This document shows, piece after piece, positions 33,829 through 45,416 of a stretch of DNA of 64,000 nucleotides. The position numbers were made by a program, and so were the translations under genes. The notes beneath the pieces are model-generated. The model saw nothing but the letters and a program-made list of their open reading frames with translations. It did not search any database and had not been told where the DNA came from. Origin of the DNA: Magnolia sinica. Lineage: Eukaryota > Streptophyta > Magnoliopsida > Magnoliales > Magnoliaceae. Positions within the stretch are counted from its first letter, which is position 1. The number at the start of each line of letters is the position of its first letter. The stretch covers positions 17,192,001 to 17,256,000 of the forward strand of contig NC_080588.1 in assembly GCF_029962835.1 (NCBI RefSeq), read 5' to 3'.

Positions 33829-36364
33829 TATAGGGTTGTGATGTAGTAATAAACTCGGTAAGACCGAGGTCGAATCCACAGGGATTGAAACTTGTACGTT
33901 TCCTGAAACTAGGTAGTAATAGAACTAGCCTAAGATGCAATCAAGATCAAATGTAAATTGATGAATAATGGGGAGAGATTAATGTAAAACTTTAAGGAAT
34001 TTAGAGGAAGAAAACTAGGGATTCAGAGGATCCACTTGTAGAGATCTTATGCCTACTTCAGAAATCATGAAAATTAACTAGACTTCCTTTGATCTGGTTT
34101 TTAAGAAATGAAAAGTATATGAATTAGAATGGATTCCATCATCTAACCATGCCCAGGAGACAAAGCAAACAACAGGATTAAACTAATTACCAACTAATCA
34201 ACAATCTATGAAGATCAGGAAGGGTACTGCCATCCTAACATGCCCATGGAGCAATGATGAACAACAGGGCTTCCTGACTTCATAAACATAAAAAGGGGAA
34301 AGAAATATTCAAAGCCATTGCAAACCCATTGTAATTTCAGTCACAACAGACCATTAAAGACTAATAAAAATATTCCTTATAATAATCAACTAAATCAAAT
34401 TAAGTTCAGAAATTTAATTTAAATGCATAGAATAGACTCTCCCATCTCGCTACAGGCTTCACCTCTTAGCCCTAGCTAAGAAGTTTAGCCACACATGAAT
34501 AGCCTGAACAAATCAAATAGAAATAAAAAGAGAAAGAAAAGAACAAGAAGGAAGAAGAGAGAAAACCCGCTTCACGTCCCTGCCAAACTCTTCCCGTTTT
34601 CAGCCTCCATGACGTCCAGCCCCAAGTCCTCTCTCTGCCTCTGCTCTCTCTCTCCAGCCACGTCTGATAAAAAAAACCAGCCGCTGCTTCCAATCCTCCC
34701 ACCGAGCACAAACCAAAACCGGATCTCACTCTCACGTTCCTCTTCTTTTCCTTTCTCTTCTTGCTCACGGCTACTCTAACACTTCTGTCCAAAAGCCTCT
34801 CCAGGTGCCTCCACGGTTGCTCATGTTCCAACCCAAAACCTCCTCCCCCTCATTCCTCCACACGCTCCTCCTTTTATAAGGCCTTGGAGTCGATTGGAGA
34901 GAGTCCTGCTGGAGGTGTGCGTAGCTTCCGTTTTACGCAGTTTAGACGCTCCAAACACCTTGCGTTTGATTATTTTCGGGATGACTGTACAGGCTTGGCT
35001 TCGAAATTTCCTCATGGCTGGGGTCTCAGCTAGCGTGGGCTCCACATGAATGGTTCAGACCACAACTGTCCAGAATTTTCGGATTTCCCGGACTGCGTAA
35101 ACAGATTGCGCAACGTACTTGCGCTGTTCGGATGGTGGAGCCCACATCGCTTATACTTTGATAAATCCACTCCGTCTATTGAATGCTTGCTGAAAAAACA
35201 CTGGGAATAGATGGTTTTGGCTGTCTCTTGGAGCAGCCCGTCTGATCTACCTCGCCGCCGTTCGTCCGATGTTTAAACAATCTAAACTGATCTCAAACTG
35301 TCTTTTGAAAATTTTCCACCTAGGTGATGGTTACAGGCCTCTTTGGAATCCACTAGACGGTCCAGATTGAACCGAACCCATCAGAGGATGGCCCACAACG
35401 ATCCACCGCAGGCTCTGTTGCGAAACAGAGCCTGCACGTTTGAACGCTGTGATGGTCAGTGGGCCCCACAGTGATGTCTTTTGAGAAATTCATTTCGTCC
35501 ACTGGCTTCAGGACGAAAAACCTTTTCGGAAGGAGTATTTTTTGGAGAAAATAGGTGTGGCCCACAATCTTGCTTACTCCGCCGTCCATCTGACGTTTAA
35601 CAGGTAGGATGTTGTAAAATCTTACATGGTCTCGAAATATCATCTAGGTAAGGGTCTTGGCCATCCTTTGAAGCACTTGGACGGTTTGGATTATCAACAT
35701 GAATAATGGGTGGGGCCCACAAGCTAAAAACGGACGGACAGCGGTTGTGCGCTGTTTCTATGTAGGAGATGGATCGGGTCAGCGCCTGCTGACCGGTCCA
35801 ACTCTTCCGGTGCATAGCGAGTGTGTGTGCGCTGGATGCGCACGCCACTGAAGGTGGGGTCCACTTGGGTGTATATGCGAGATCCGTTCCGTGCATCTCT
35901 TTTCTCATATCCTTTTAATCGTGGGGAACGAAGTTGAGGCACATTCAGATAGCAAGTGGGCCCTAAATCACGGTTTAGGGGCTGATGTGTCTATTGAGCC
36001 ACTTCCACTGGGATCCGGGAGCTGAGATTTGACGTGTACGGTTTGTTTATGGTCCTAAGTCCATGTATGAAGTTTTGAGTTGAAAGAATGGTGGGAAGCC
36101 TGTAATCTTGCTTTCTGGACGTCTTCCAAGCCGCTTGAGTTTCAGTTTCTCGATTTTTGCAGCTCCCTGGCGTGTAATTCCGTAGATCTTGGTCCCTTGG
36201 AGTCCTTCCCTTGCCTTGATGCATTCTGAATGTTAAATCCATGCTCTCAGTACCTTTTTCCAGTCCAGGCTCGTAAATACGCCCTGCAACACAAATATGA
36301 TTAAAATGGGCTATTAAACGGTACCATGTTCATAAATCCAAGCAATAACTGGGTCTGATATGCA
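33829..36364 (-). mobile_element. Inverted Athila-like solo LTR
   Basis: Reverse complement of the LTR family at 38,441-40,598 and 47,959-50,142, clearly diverged in sequence. On the minus strand it starts intact (TGCATATCAG at 36,364) but its 3' end lacks the last 15 bases. The missing end is replaced by target sequence sharing CCCAAG with the LTR. A TATAAAAG box on the minus strand is at 34,878-34,871. No internal coding region. Confidence 0.9.
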
Positions 36365-36402
36365 ATAGAGTCACTATCAAGAACTGATACCTACTTCCCA
36401 AG
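36363..36402. repeat. 40-bp direct duplication, right copy
   Basis: Second copy of the G1 RT segment at 33,789-33,828, after which RT continues uninterrupted by further foreign DNA. Confidence 0.95.
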
Positions 36403-38440
36403 AATGATTTGTTCAACCAGTTGTAGGGTGCTCAGTTCTTTTCCAAGATAGACTTGCGCTCCGGTTACCATCAGATTCGGGTCCGAGAGGAGGACATTCT
36501 GAAGACAGCATTCCGGATGCGTTATGGTCACTTTGAGTTTTTGGTCATGTCGTTCGGACTGTCCAATGCGCCCGCCGTGTTCATGCAGCTGATGAACGAG
36601 GTCTTCTAGCCCTTCCTCGATCAGTTCGTGGTAGTGTTTATTGATGACATTCTTGTATATTCGAGGACCGTGGAGGACCATGTAAAGCACTTGTAGATTG
36701 TGCTTGAGACTCTCCACCCCCACCAGCTGTATGCGAAGCTGGAGAAGTGCGAGTTCTGGCAAGATGAGGTGAAGTTCCTCAGTCACGTGATGACGAGGGA
36801 AGGTGTCGCTGTGGACCCCTCGAAGGTTGATGCAGTATGTCAGTAGGGCTAGCCCACGAACGCGTCTAAGATCCGTAGCTTTGTTGGTGTGGTGGGATAT
36901 TATCGACGATTTATTGAGGGTTTCTCCCTTATTACAGCACCACTGACCCAATTGACGTGGAAGGGCACTGAGTTTGTTTGGAGTGACGCCTGTGAGGAGG
37001 CATTTATGGAGTTGAAGGACCGCTTCACGTCTGTTCCTGTCCTCACTCTTCTTGATGGGAGTGATGGTTTTGTTGTGTTTACCGATGCTTTCAAAGTTGG
37101 CTTGGGTGTTGTCTTAATGCAGCACGGGAAGCTAGTAGCGTATGCCTCACGCTAGCTCAAGGTCCACGAGCTGAATTACCCCACCCATGATCTGGAGCTA
37201 GTAGCAGATGTCTTCGCACTGAAGGTATGGAGGCATTATCTTTACAGGGTTAGGTTCAAGCTTTTCTCAGACTACAAGAGCTTGAAGTATTTGTTCTCGC
37301 AATTCAAGTTGAACATGCGACAGAGGCGATGGATGGAGCTATTGAAAGATTATGCCTTTAACCTTTAGTACCACCTGGGTAAGGCAAATGTGGTGGCGGA
37401 CCCGCTCAGCCATCAGCCACGAGGCTTGGTGGCACAGATGATGGTTCGACAGTGGCAAATGCTCGAGGATATTTCAGAGTTTGACTTTGAGTTCGGTCTG
37501 CAGTCATCCATGGTTCAACTTTCGAGCTTGTCGATTCAACCCTCTTTGGTTGCTAAGGTGATCGAGGCTCAGCAGACGGACGAGTCACTTCAGGATTACC
37601 GAGCAGAGGTAATATCCGTGGAGCGTTCAGATTGGCAAATTGGTTCCGACGGTGGATTGCGCTTCAGAGGCCGTATGTGTGTCCCGAACGTGCTAGAGTT
37701 GCATTGTGATTTGATGACCAAGGCACACCGATCGAGACTTACCATCCACCCGGGCTCCACGAAGATGTACAGAGATATGAGGAAGCAGTATTTTTGGTCA
37801 GGGATAAAATACCAGATTGCTAGCTTCGTGGCCGGGTGTGACACATGCCAGCGTGTCAAGGCCAATCACTACAGACCCCCTAGTCCCTTGCAGTCGTTGG
37901 GCGTTCCAGTGTGGAAGTGGGAGCATCTGTCGATGGATTTCATCACGGGTTTACCGAGGACTCAGCGTGGTCACAACACCATTTGGATTGTCGTCGATCG
38001 TCTGACGAAGTTGGCTCATTTCATTTCAATGTGTGCTTCCTGGACTATGGACTGGCTTGTAAAGGTATTCATTGAGGAGATAGTGAGACTGCACGGAATT
38101 CCGGTTTCGATCGTATCTGACAAAGACCCTAGATTTATGTCTCAGTTTTGGAGGAGTTTCCAGTAGGCGATAGGGTCTACTTTGCATCTCAACACCGCTT
38201 ATCATCTGCAGACGGATGGGCAAACCAAAAGGATCAACCAGATCCTTGAGGATATACTCAGAGCCTGTGTGATTGACTTTGCGGGCGTTTGGGACGAGCA
38301 TTTGCGCCTTGCCGAGTTTGCGTACAACAACAGTTATCAAGTGACTATCGGCATGGCTCCTTTTGAGGCACTATATGGTAGACCATGCAAATCTCCTAGC
38401 TATTGGACCGAGGTTAGAGAGCGTCGTCCTCTAGGTCTCG
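36403..38440 (+). pseudogene. G1 RT, RNase H and integrase pseudogene
   Basis: RT resumes ('[13 protein letters not shown]', 'VVFIDDILVYS' near 36,630). RNase H covers ~36,960-37,330 ('VFTDAFKVGLGVVL'). Integrase has the HHCC zinc finger ('HPGSTKMY'...'CDTCQR') and core Asp residues in 'MDFITGLP' and 'VSDKDPRF', but the expected catalytic Glu in 'QTDGQTKR' is Lys. Several stops (e.g. at 37,153 and 38,164) interrupt the frame. Broken at 38,440 by the Athila-like element; the rest is at 50,176. Confidence 0.88.
38407..38440. repeat. 34-bp direct duplication, left copy
   Basis: Identical to 50,142-50,175 (begins ACCGAGGTTAGAGAG, ends TAGGTCTCG). It is G1 integrase sequence flanking the Athila-like element. 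Confidence 0.95.
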
Positions 38441-40598
38441 GATTACTGCCTGATTTTAAACATAGTACTGTTTATCGGACTAATTTAATCATGTTTGCGA
38501 TGCAGAAAGTATTCACAAACTTGGACTGGAAAAGGGTACTAAAAGCATGGATTTAACAGTCTGAAGTCACCAAGGCAGGCGACGGACCCTAGGAGACCAA
38601 GATCGATAGATTTGCACTGCAGGGATCCAAGAAAATTGAGGAATTGAAGCTCAAGCGGCCTGAAAAGTGTCCAGAATGCAAGATCATAAGGTTCCCACCA
38701 TCCAATCAGTTCGAAACTCCATATGTGGCCTGAAGACCATAAATGAACCGTACACGTAAAATTTCATCCATTGGATCGCTGTGGAATTGGCCCAATAGAC
38801 ATATCAGCTCATGAAACCATTGATTTTGGGCCCGGCCGCTATCCAGATGTACTTGAAAATTGGTCTCAACGCGTTAACTGAGCTGACAATACGGATGGAC
38901 GGAGCGGATTTCTCACGAACATCTCCGTGGGACCGTATGTGCATCACGTGTGCACGGTACATAAGTACACCAGCCGTGCACTGTATTCTTCAGAGTCGGT
39001 CAGCACACGCTGACCGACGTCTCCCTCTCCAATTCAAAGTCCTTCCAGCGCGCAAACAGAGCTTGTGGTTGGGTGTAGTGGGCCACCATCTTGATTCGGC
39101 GGTCCAATCTAGACCATCCATAAGAATTCTACAGCCCATATCACCAAGACCTAGGTGACATAATTGCAAAAGACAAGCGAGGATTGGTTCCCAACCGTTC
39201 AAAAGCAGATTAAACGGCCGTAAGATCCAGCAGTTGGGCCATATCAAAAGCACTCCAAAACCATCTACCTCCACCAGAAATTTCATCACGAAGTTAATGG
39301 ACAGAGTAGATTTCTTAACAGACGCTGATTATGGGCCCCACCAAGCACCAGCGCACCCCCTGTTACGCACGTCCGAGACCGTCTGGGAAATTCGGGCGGT
39401 TGTAGCCCTATGTCTTCGGTCAGACGGATAATACAAACCATCCATTGTGTACCTCATCCAAAAAAACCCCAAGGGACGTTGTTTTTTCGGAAAGAAACGA
39501 TTGAAGTGGGCCGTGTTCTGCTCATCCTCTTGGCTGCGTAAAGAAAGCTGCGCAGAACGTCAACCAACTCCGCTGCGGAAGCTGCCGTGCGTAAACAGCC
39601 AGCCGCCACCCTCTCCTGCTGCTGTTATAAAAGGAAAAGAGAGAGAGAAGAGGGAGGCATTCTGGGAGGCTTGAACGGGATCAGCGTGAGGAGGAGAGGA
39701 AGAGTTTGGGTCGTCTGGCAGCGTGAGGAGAAAAGGAAGAAAAAAATAAAAAAAGAGAAGAAAAGAAGAAAGAGTGCTGGACGTGGCTTGGTTTGCTGGC
39801 AGCGGTTGGAAAGAAGACAAATCTGAGGAAGCAGCAGAAGAGGACGTGGAGTACATGAGCTGAAAGAGAGAAATTTGGTTCTTCCTCTATTCTTTCTCTT
39901 TTTATTTTAAATCTAGCCGCATCATGCCCATGTGTGGCTAAACCTCTTAGCTAGGGCTAAGATTTGAAGCCTGTAGCGAGATGGGAGACACTATTTCCTG
40001 CTTTTCATTTAAATTTATGAACTGAACTTGGTTTTGAGTTGATTATTAAAAGAATATTTCCTCAGTCTTTAATGGTCTGTTGTGACTGAAATTACAATGG
40101 GTTTGCAATGGCTTTGAATATCTCTTTTTCTCTTTTGATGTTTATGACGTCAGGAGGCCCTGTTGTTCACCATCGTCTCCTGGGCATGGTTGGATGATAG
40201 TACTCTTCCTAACTTTCATGTACTTTCGATTGGTTGGCAATTAGTTTAATCCCGTTATTTGCTTTGTCTCCTGGGCATGGTAGGATGATGGAATCCATTC
40301 TAATTCATATACCTTTCATCTCTTGAAAACCAGATCAAGTAAGTTCAGTTTGATTTCCATGATTCCTGATGCTACAAGTGGATCCTCTGAATCCCTAGTT
40401 TCCTTCCTCTGAATTTCTTAAAGTTTTAGATAATTATTCCACAATTATTTCTTAAATTTTATTTGGTTTAGATCACATCTTAGTCTAGTTCTAGTTTTAC
40501 TTATTTTCAGATAACGTACAAGTTTCAGTCCTGTGGATTCGACCTCGGTCTTACCGAGTTTATTACTACATCACAACCCTATACTTGGGGAGTGAACA
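38441..40598 (+). repeat. Athila-like 5' LTR
   Basis: Ends GGGAGTGAACA before the PBS. Compared with the right LTR it lacks the TGCATATCAGACCCCAG start and has about 11 unmatched bases at the junction. TATA box TATAAAAG at 39,626-39,633, followed by a GA-rich leader. Confidence 0.9.
39626..39633 (+). promoter_or_regulatory. TATA box in Athila-like LTR
   Basis: TATAAAAG, conserved at 49,153-49,160 in the right LTR and in the inverted solo LTR at 34,871-34,878. Confidence 0.7.
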
Positions 40599-40603
40599 AG
40601 TTT

Positions 40604-40621
40604 TAGCGCCGTTGCTGGGGA
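40604..40621 (+). other. Athila-like primer-binding site
   Basis: TAGCGCCGTTGCTGGGGA, close to the TGGCGCCGTTGCCGGGGA complement of Asp-tRNA used by Athila elements, five bases after the LTR. Confidence 0.85.
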
Positions 40622-41241
40622 TACGATTCTTTGAAATTAATTAGTTTTAGAATTAGGTTAGGATTAGGATTTTACTTACTTTAGGATAGAAGTTTTTATT
40701 TTATTTTATTCTATTTTTAGAACTTAACTTGTTTCCTGTTTTATAGGATCTGGACATAAGTTTTTAGAATTTTTTTTATTTTTTTTTATTTTTTTTTTGT
40801 TTTTAGAATTTTTGTTCTCTAATAACTTTCTAACTTTAACTCTCTTAGAATCTAATTTGTTTCCTAGTTTATTTTTAGAATTTTTGTTTAAAAACTAACA
40901 TTCCTATTTTGTAGGCCTTTAAGATAGAAATTTCTAATTCAGTAAGCTCCTTCCCTACTTTCTATTTTTCAATTCTCTTGTAGTAATTTACTTTTTAAGT
41001 TTAGGACTTTCTTAATTTATTTTAGAAGTTTCCACTTTCTTTTAGAAATCAGTTTACTGTTATCTTTCTTTTAAAAGATTGTTTTTCTCCTTTTTAGAAT
41101 CTAACTTATTTTTGTTTTATTTTGCAGGTCCTTAACTTAGGGGCTTCAATTTGGTAATTTCTTTCCAACTCTCTCTTTCTTTCTAGCTTTTCTTTTCCTT
41201 TCTTAGGATTAGGTTTTTAATTGAGGGCTGCGAGTGTTTTC
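40622..41241 (+). other. Athila-like leader
   Basis: T-rich non-coding leader between the PBS and gag, with many 'tttttagaa' repeats. No ORF. Confidence 0.6.
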
Positions 41242-43257
41242 ATGCCCAAGTGGGCCCGTGACAACACTCGACGTCTCTTGACTGAAGGAGGATTGGTTGA
41301 GGGGTTGACTATCCATCGCAGGACTAGACACCGCTCGAAATCCCCTGAGTTAACTGAGGTTATGGCTGAAGACCAACCTCCTCTACTTCCACCCAGGGTG
41401 GAGGATACCCAAGATGAGAACGATGTGCCTCAATCACCCCCGCCTCGTACTTTACGAGATTATCTACAACCGGCGGGAGTGAGTATGCCCTCATGCATGA
41501 TTTTTCCTGAAAACACGGGACAAATGGACATCAAGCCAGGAGTTATCCAACTCCTTCCCAAATTCCATGGACTTGAATCAGAAAGTCCATATTTACATTT
41601 GAAAGAGTTCGATGAGATTATAGCTACATTATGTTTTCCTAATGTATCTGAGGATACAATTAGGCTGAAACTCTTTCCTTTTTCCTTAAAAGAGAAAGCT
41701 AAGACGTGGTTACATTCACTGCGTCCTAGATCCATTGGCACATGGAACGATATGCAGAGGGAATTCATAAAAAAATTCTTCCTACATCATAAAACGATTA
41801 CCCTCAGAAAAGCGATCATGAACTTTGCCCAAAAGGAAGATAAAACATTCTTCCAATGTTGGGAAAGGTTCAAAGATTTGGTCAGTTCATGCCCACAACA
41901 CGGATTTGAAACGTGGCGTATTACAAATTTTTTCTATGATGGATTGACATCTTCCATGCGCCAAATGGTCGAGACAATGTGTAATGGAGAGTTCATCAAT
42001 AAAGATGTTGACGAGGTATGGGATTACCTCGATAGTCTCGCTGAAAAAACACAATCATGGGACTATTACCCAATGGCGAACACCACGTCTAGGCCGACTC
42101 AATTAAAGGAGAAAGGTGGATTATATCTCTTGAAAGAAGAGGATGATCTCAAGTGTAAAGTGACTACGCTCATAAGGAAAGTTGAGGCCATGGAAGGAAA
42201 GAAGGATAAGGTCAATGAAATTGTTTGCGGCATCTGTGATTGCAACATTCACACAACTGAAAATTGTCCTACAATACCTGCCTTTCGAGGAGTGTTGAAT
42301 GAACAAGCTAATGCCGTAAATAATTATCAAAGACCTTTTACTGGACCTAACTCCAACACATACAATCCTGGCTGGAAAAATCATCCAAACTTTAGTTGGA
42401 GGAATGGACAAACGGCGACTCCTCCAGGTTTCTTCAATCAAAATCCAAATCAAGTGAAACCTCAAGAGGAACCGGTTCAAAATCCCATACAAGAGCTGGC
42501 TCAGGCAATGCGGGGAATTACAGATTTTATGCAAAAGATAGATTCTCGTATGACGGTTATAGAAAAGGGGATGCTTCCTGCACAACCTCTCCCCAATCCT
42601 AAACCGCAGTACGAGAGTAATGATCCCAGCTCTTCAAATCAAATGGGGCATGCTAAATCCATCACCACTCTTAGGAGTGGGAAGATCATTGATAAAACTC
42701 TTCCGGTTAGGCCCGAAAAGCCTCAAGAACCAGAAGAGGACAACAATGATGGATCCAGTGATGCCACACAAAAAGTAGAACCGGAACTTCTAGAGAAGCC
42801 AGTTGCTCCATTCCTCCAACGGTTGGTTTCACCAAAACCTCTCTCTAACTCTCAGGATATCCTAGAGGTGTTGAAACAAGTGAAAGTCAACATTCCTCTA
42901 CTTGATGTCGTTAAACAAATACCTTCATATGTCAAATTCCTAAAAGACTTATGCACGACCAAACGACGAAAAATTATTCAAAAGAAAATCTTCTTGACTG
43001 AGAAAGTGAGTGCCATCCTGAAACAAGACGTGCCGCAGAAATTCAAAGATCCTGGTAACCCAACCATATCTTGTGTAATCGGGGACTATCGAATTGATCA
43101 CTCACTTCTTGACTTAGGAGCGAGCGTCAATCTGATTCCCTACTCAATATACAAACAGTTAGGTTTAGGTGAATTAAAGCCCACCCTAACCACACTACAA
43201 CTTGCAGATTGCTTTGTTCGTGTACTAAGAGGGATAATTGAGGATGTGTTGGTCTAA
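41242..43257 (+). CDS. Athila-like gag and protease ORF
   Basis: 671 codons from the first ATG (41,242) to TAA at 43,255. Gag builds the cytoplasmic particle that packages element RNA. The retrotransposon-gag core is at residues ~90-270 ('TWLHSLRPRSIGTWNDM', 'FFQCWERFKDLVSSCPQHG', 'SSMRQMVETMCNGEF'). A degenerate knuckle 'CGICDCNIHTTENC' follows near residue 330, then a Gln/Pro-rich linker. The retroviral-type protease motif is changed to 'LDLGASVNLIPYSIYKQLG' (usual DxGAS) near residue 620. The TAA is in frame with the next ORF: protease continues directly at 43,258, so a single point change has cut gag-pol. Confidence 0.88.
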   Translation: MPKWARDNTRRLLTEGGLVEGLTIHRRTRHRSKSPELTEVMAEDQPPLLPPRVEDTQDENDVPQSPPPRTLRDYLQPAGVSMPSCMIFPENTGQMDIKPGVIQLLPKFHGLESESPYLHLKEFDEIIATLCFPNVSEDTIRLKLFPFSLKEKAKTWLHSLRPRSIGTWNDMQREFIKKFFLHHKTITLRKAIMNFAQKEDKTFFQCWERFKDLVSSCPQHGFETWRITNFFYDGLTSSMRQMVETMCNGEFINKDVDEVWDYLDSLAEKTQSWDYYPMANTTSRPTQLKEKGGLYLLKEEDDLKCKVTTLIRKVEAMEGKKDKVNEIVCGICDCNIHTTENCPTIPAFRGVLNEQANAVNNYQRPFTGPNSNTYNPGWKNHPNFSWRNGQTATPPGFFNQNPNQVKPQEEPVQNPIQELAQAMRGITDFMQKIDSRMTVIEKGMLPAQPLPNPKPQYESNDPSSSNQMGHAKSITTLRSGKIIDKTLPVRPEKPQEPEEDNNDGSSDATQKVEPELLEKPVAPFLQRLVSPKPLSNSQDILEVLKQVKVNIPLLDVVKQIPSYVKFLKDLCTTKRRKIIQKKIFLTEKVSAILKQDVPQKFKDPGNPTISCVIGDYRIDHSLLDLGASVNLIPYSIYKQLGLGELKPTLTTLQLADCFVRVLRGIIEDVLV

Positions 43258-44406
43258 GTTGATAGATTTTACTACCCTGTAAATTTTATCATCTTGGATA
43301 CCAAACCCATGAATAACATGAACACTCAGATTCCTGTCATTCTTGGTCACCCATTCCTTGCCACTTCAAATGCAATTATCAATTGCAGGAATGGTGTCAT
43401 GGCTATGTTTTTGGGGAATATGACATTGGAGTCAAACATCTTTTTCAATAACGGTAGAAACTTAGAGGATGATGACGATTTTCATGACATTAACATGATT
43501 GACTCTTTAGTGGAAAATACGACACCTCTAATCTTATCCTTTGACCCTATAGAGATGTACCTAGCCCACTCCTATGATTTTGATGATGACATGATTAGGG
43601 AGACGTGTGCCTTGCTTGATACTGCACCGGTACTTGAAGTTAACCGGTGGAGGCCACAATTTGAAGAGTTGCCACAAACCGATGTAGTGCCTCTACCGTC
43701 TAACCTCAAGCCGCCGAAGCTTGACCTAAAACCTTTGCCCTCTGATTTGAAATATGCCTATTTAGGTCAAGATGAGACATACCCGGTGGTGATCTCTGCC
43801 CACCTGGAGAAAGAACAAGAGAGTATGCTTATATCTACTCTCATTGAGCATAAAGGAGCCCTGGGATGGACGATAGCGGACCTCAAGGGAATCGATCCCT
43901 CGATTTGTACTCACCGCATATATCTTGAGGATAATGCAAAAACCGCTCGGCAACCACAACGTAGACTAAATCCAAATATGAAGGAAGTGGTTAAGGCCGA
44001 GGTTCTTAAACTATTGGATGTGGGTATTATATACCCTATATCTGATAGTCAATGGGTGAGTCCAACTCAAGTGGTCCCTAAGAAGTTCGGAATCACCATC
44101 GTAGCCAATGCTAATAATGAACTCGTGCCAACTAGAGTCACTACTGGTTGGAGAATGTGCATTGACTACAGGAAGTTGAATACCGTCACGAGGAAAGACC
44201 ACTTTCCTTTACCATTCATTGATCAGATCCTTGAAAGGTTAGCTGGTCATTCCTATTACAGTTTCCTTGACGGGTATTCGGGCTACAACCAGATAGAGAT
44301 AGCCCCTGAAGATCAGGAAAATACCACATTTACATGTCCCTATGGCACCTTTGCCTATCGAAGGATGCCATTCGGGCTATGTAATGCCCCTGCCACCTTT
44401 CAGTGA
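43258..44406 (+). pseudogene. Athila-like pol: protease end and RT, first part
   Basis: Same frame as gag after the TAA. 'PVILGHPFLATSNAIINC' is the protease C-terminus. RT follows with 'WRMCIDYRKLNTVTRKDHFPLP' and 'SFLDGYSGYNQI'. It ends at a TGA (44,404) right after 'FGLCNAPATFQ', where the family has Arg, so CGA to TGA is likely. Confidence 0.88.
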
Positions 44407-45416
44407 TGTATGCTTAGTATCTTTTCTGATATGGTGGGGCAATATCTAGAGGTCTTCATGGACGATTTCTCTGTTTACGGTCCATCTTTCAGCAAGTGCT
44501 TGGAAAGTCTTAAATGTGTGCTGAAAAGATGTGAAGAAAAGAACTTGGTACTTAATTGGGAGAAGTCTCATTTCATGGTTCAGAAGGGAATTGTCCTTGG
44601 GCATATCATCTCGTCCAAGGGAATCAAGGTAGATAAGGAAAAAATCGATCTTATCTTTAACCTACCTCCACCCAAGAACATCAGAGACGTGCGATCCTTC
44701 TTAGGACACGCAGGATTTTACGGGCGATTCATAAAGGACTTTAGTCTCCTCTCTCGTCCTTTATGCACTCTTCTTCAAAAGGATGCTCCTACGAGTGGAC
44801 TGAGCAATGTCAGGAAGCTTTCACTAAGCTTAAGGGCACGTTAACCACTGCACCTATCATGCAGCCACCCGACTGGAACCTTCCTTTTGAGCTTATGTGT
44901 GACGTTTCTGATTATGCTCTTGGGGCGGTCCTAGGCCAGAGAAAAGATAAGAGGCCCTACGTCATTCATTACGCGAGTAGGACTCTAAATCCTGCCCAAG
45001 TGAACCACTCGACTACGGAAAAGGAACTCTTAGCCGTAGTGTTCGCCTTGGACAAGTGCGCCGAAGTATCTTCTTTCTAAGAATGATTCTAAGCCCCGCT
45101 TGATACGATGGATTCTTCTACTCCAAGAATTTGATTTGGAAATTAAAGATAAAAAGGGAGTAGAGAACGTAGTGGCCGATCACCTTTCTTGCCTTAATAC
45201 ATCTGATTCCCTTGAGGCGACTCATATCAACGACATGTTCCCTGATGAACAACTGTTCCGAGTCTCCCATTCACCTTGGTTCGCTGATATTGCTAATTAT
45301 CTTGCTATAGGTACCATACCGACATTGGACTACGAAGATAAGAAGAAATTCTTCATCGAGGTGCGCAACTTTTTGGATGATCCTTACTTATTTAAATATT
45401 GCCGGACCAAATCCTA
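44407..45416 (+). pseudogene. Athila-like pol: RT end and RNase H
   Basis: 'YLEVFMDDFSVYG' holds the RT catalytic Asp pair. A frameshift near 44,790 moves the frame before 'YEWTEQCQEAFTKLKG'. RNase H ('CDVSDYALGAVLGQR') then loses about 60 bp near 45,063-45,066, joining 'FALDKCA' to '[12 protein letters not shown]'-like sequence in another frame. The region ends in the pre-integrase segment. Confidence 0.85.
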
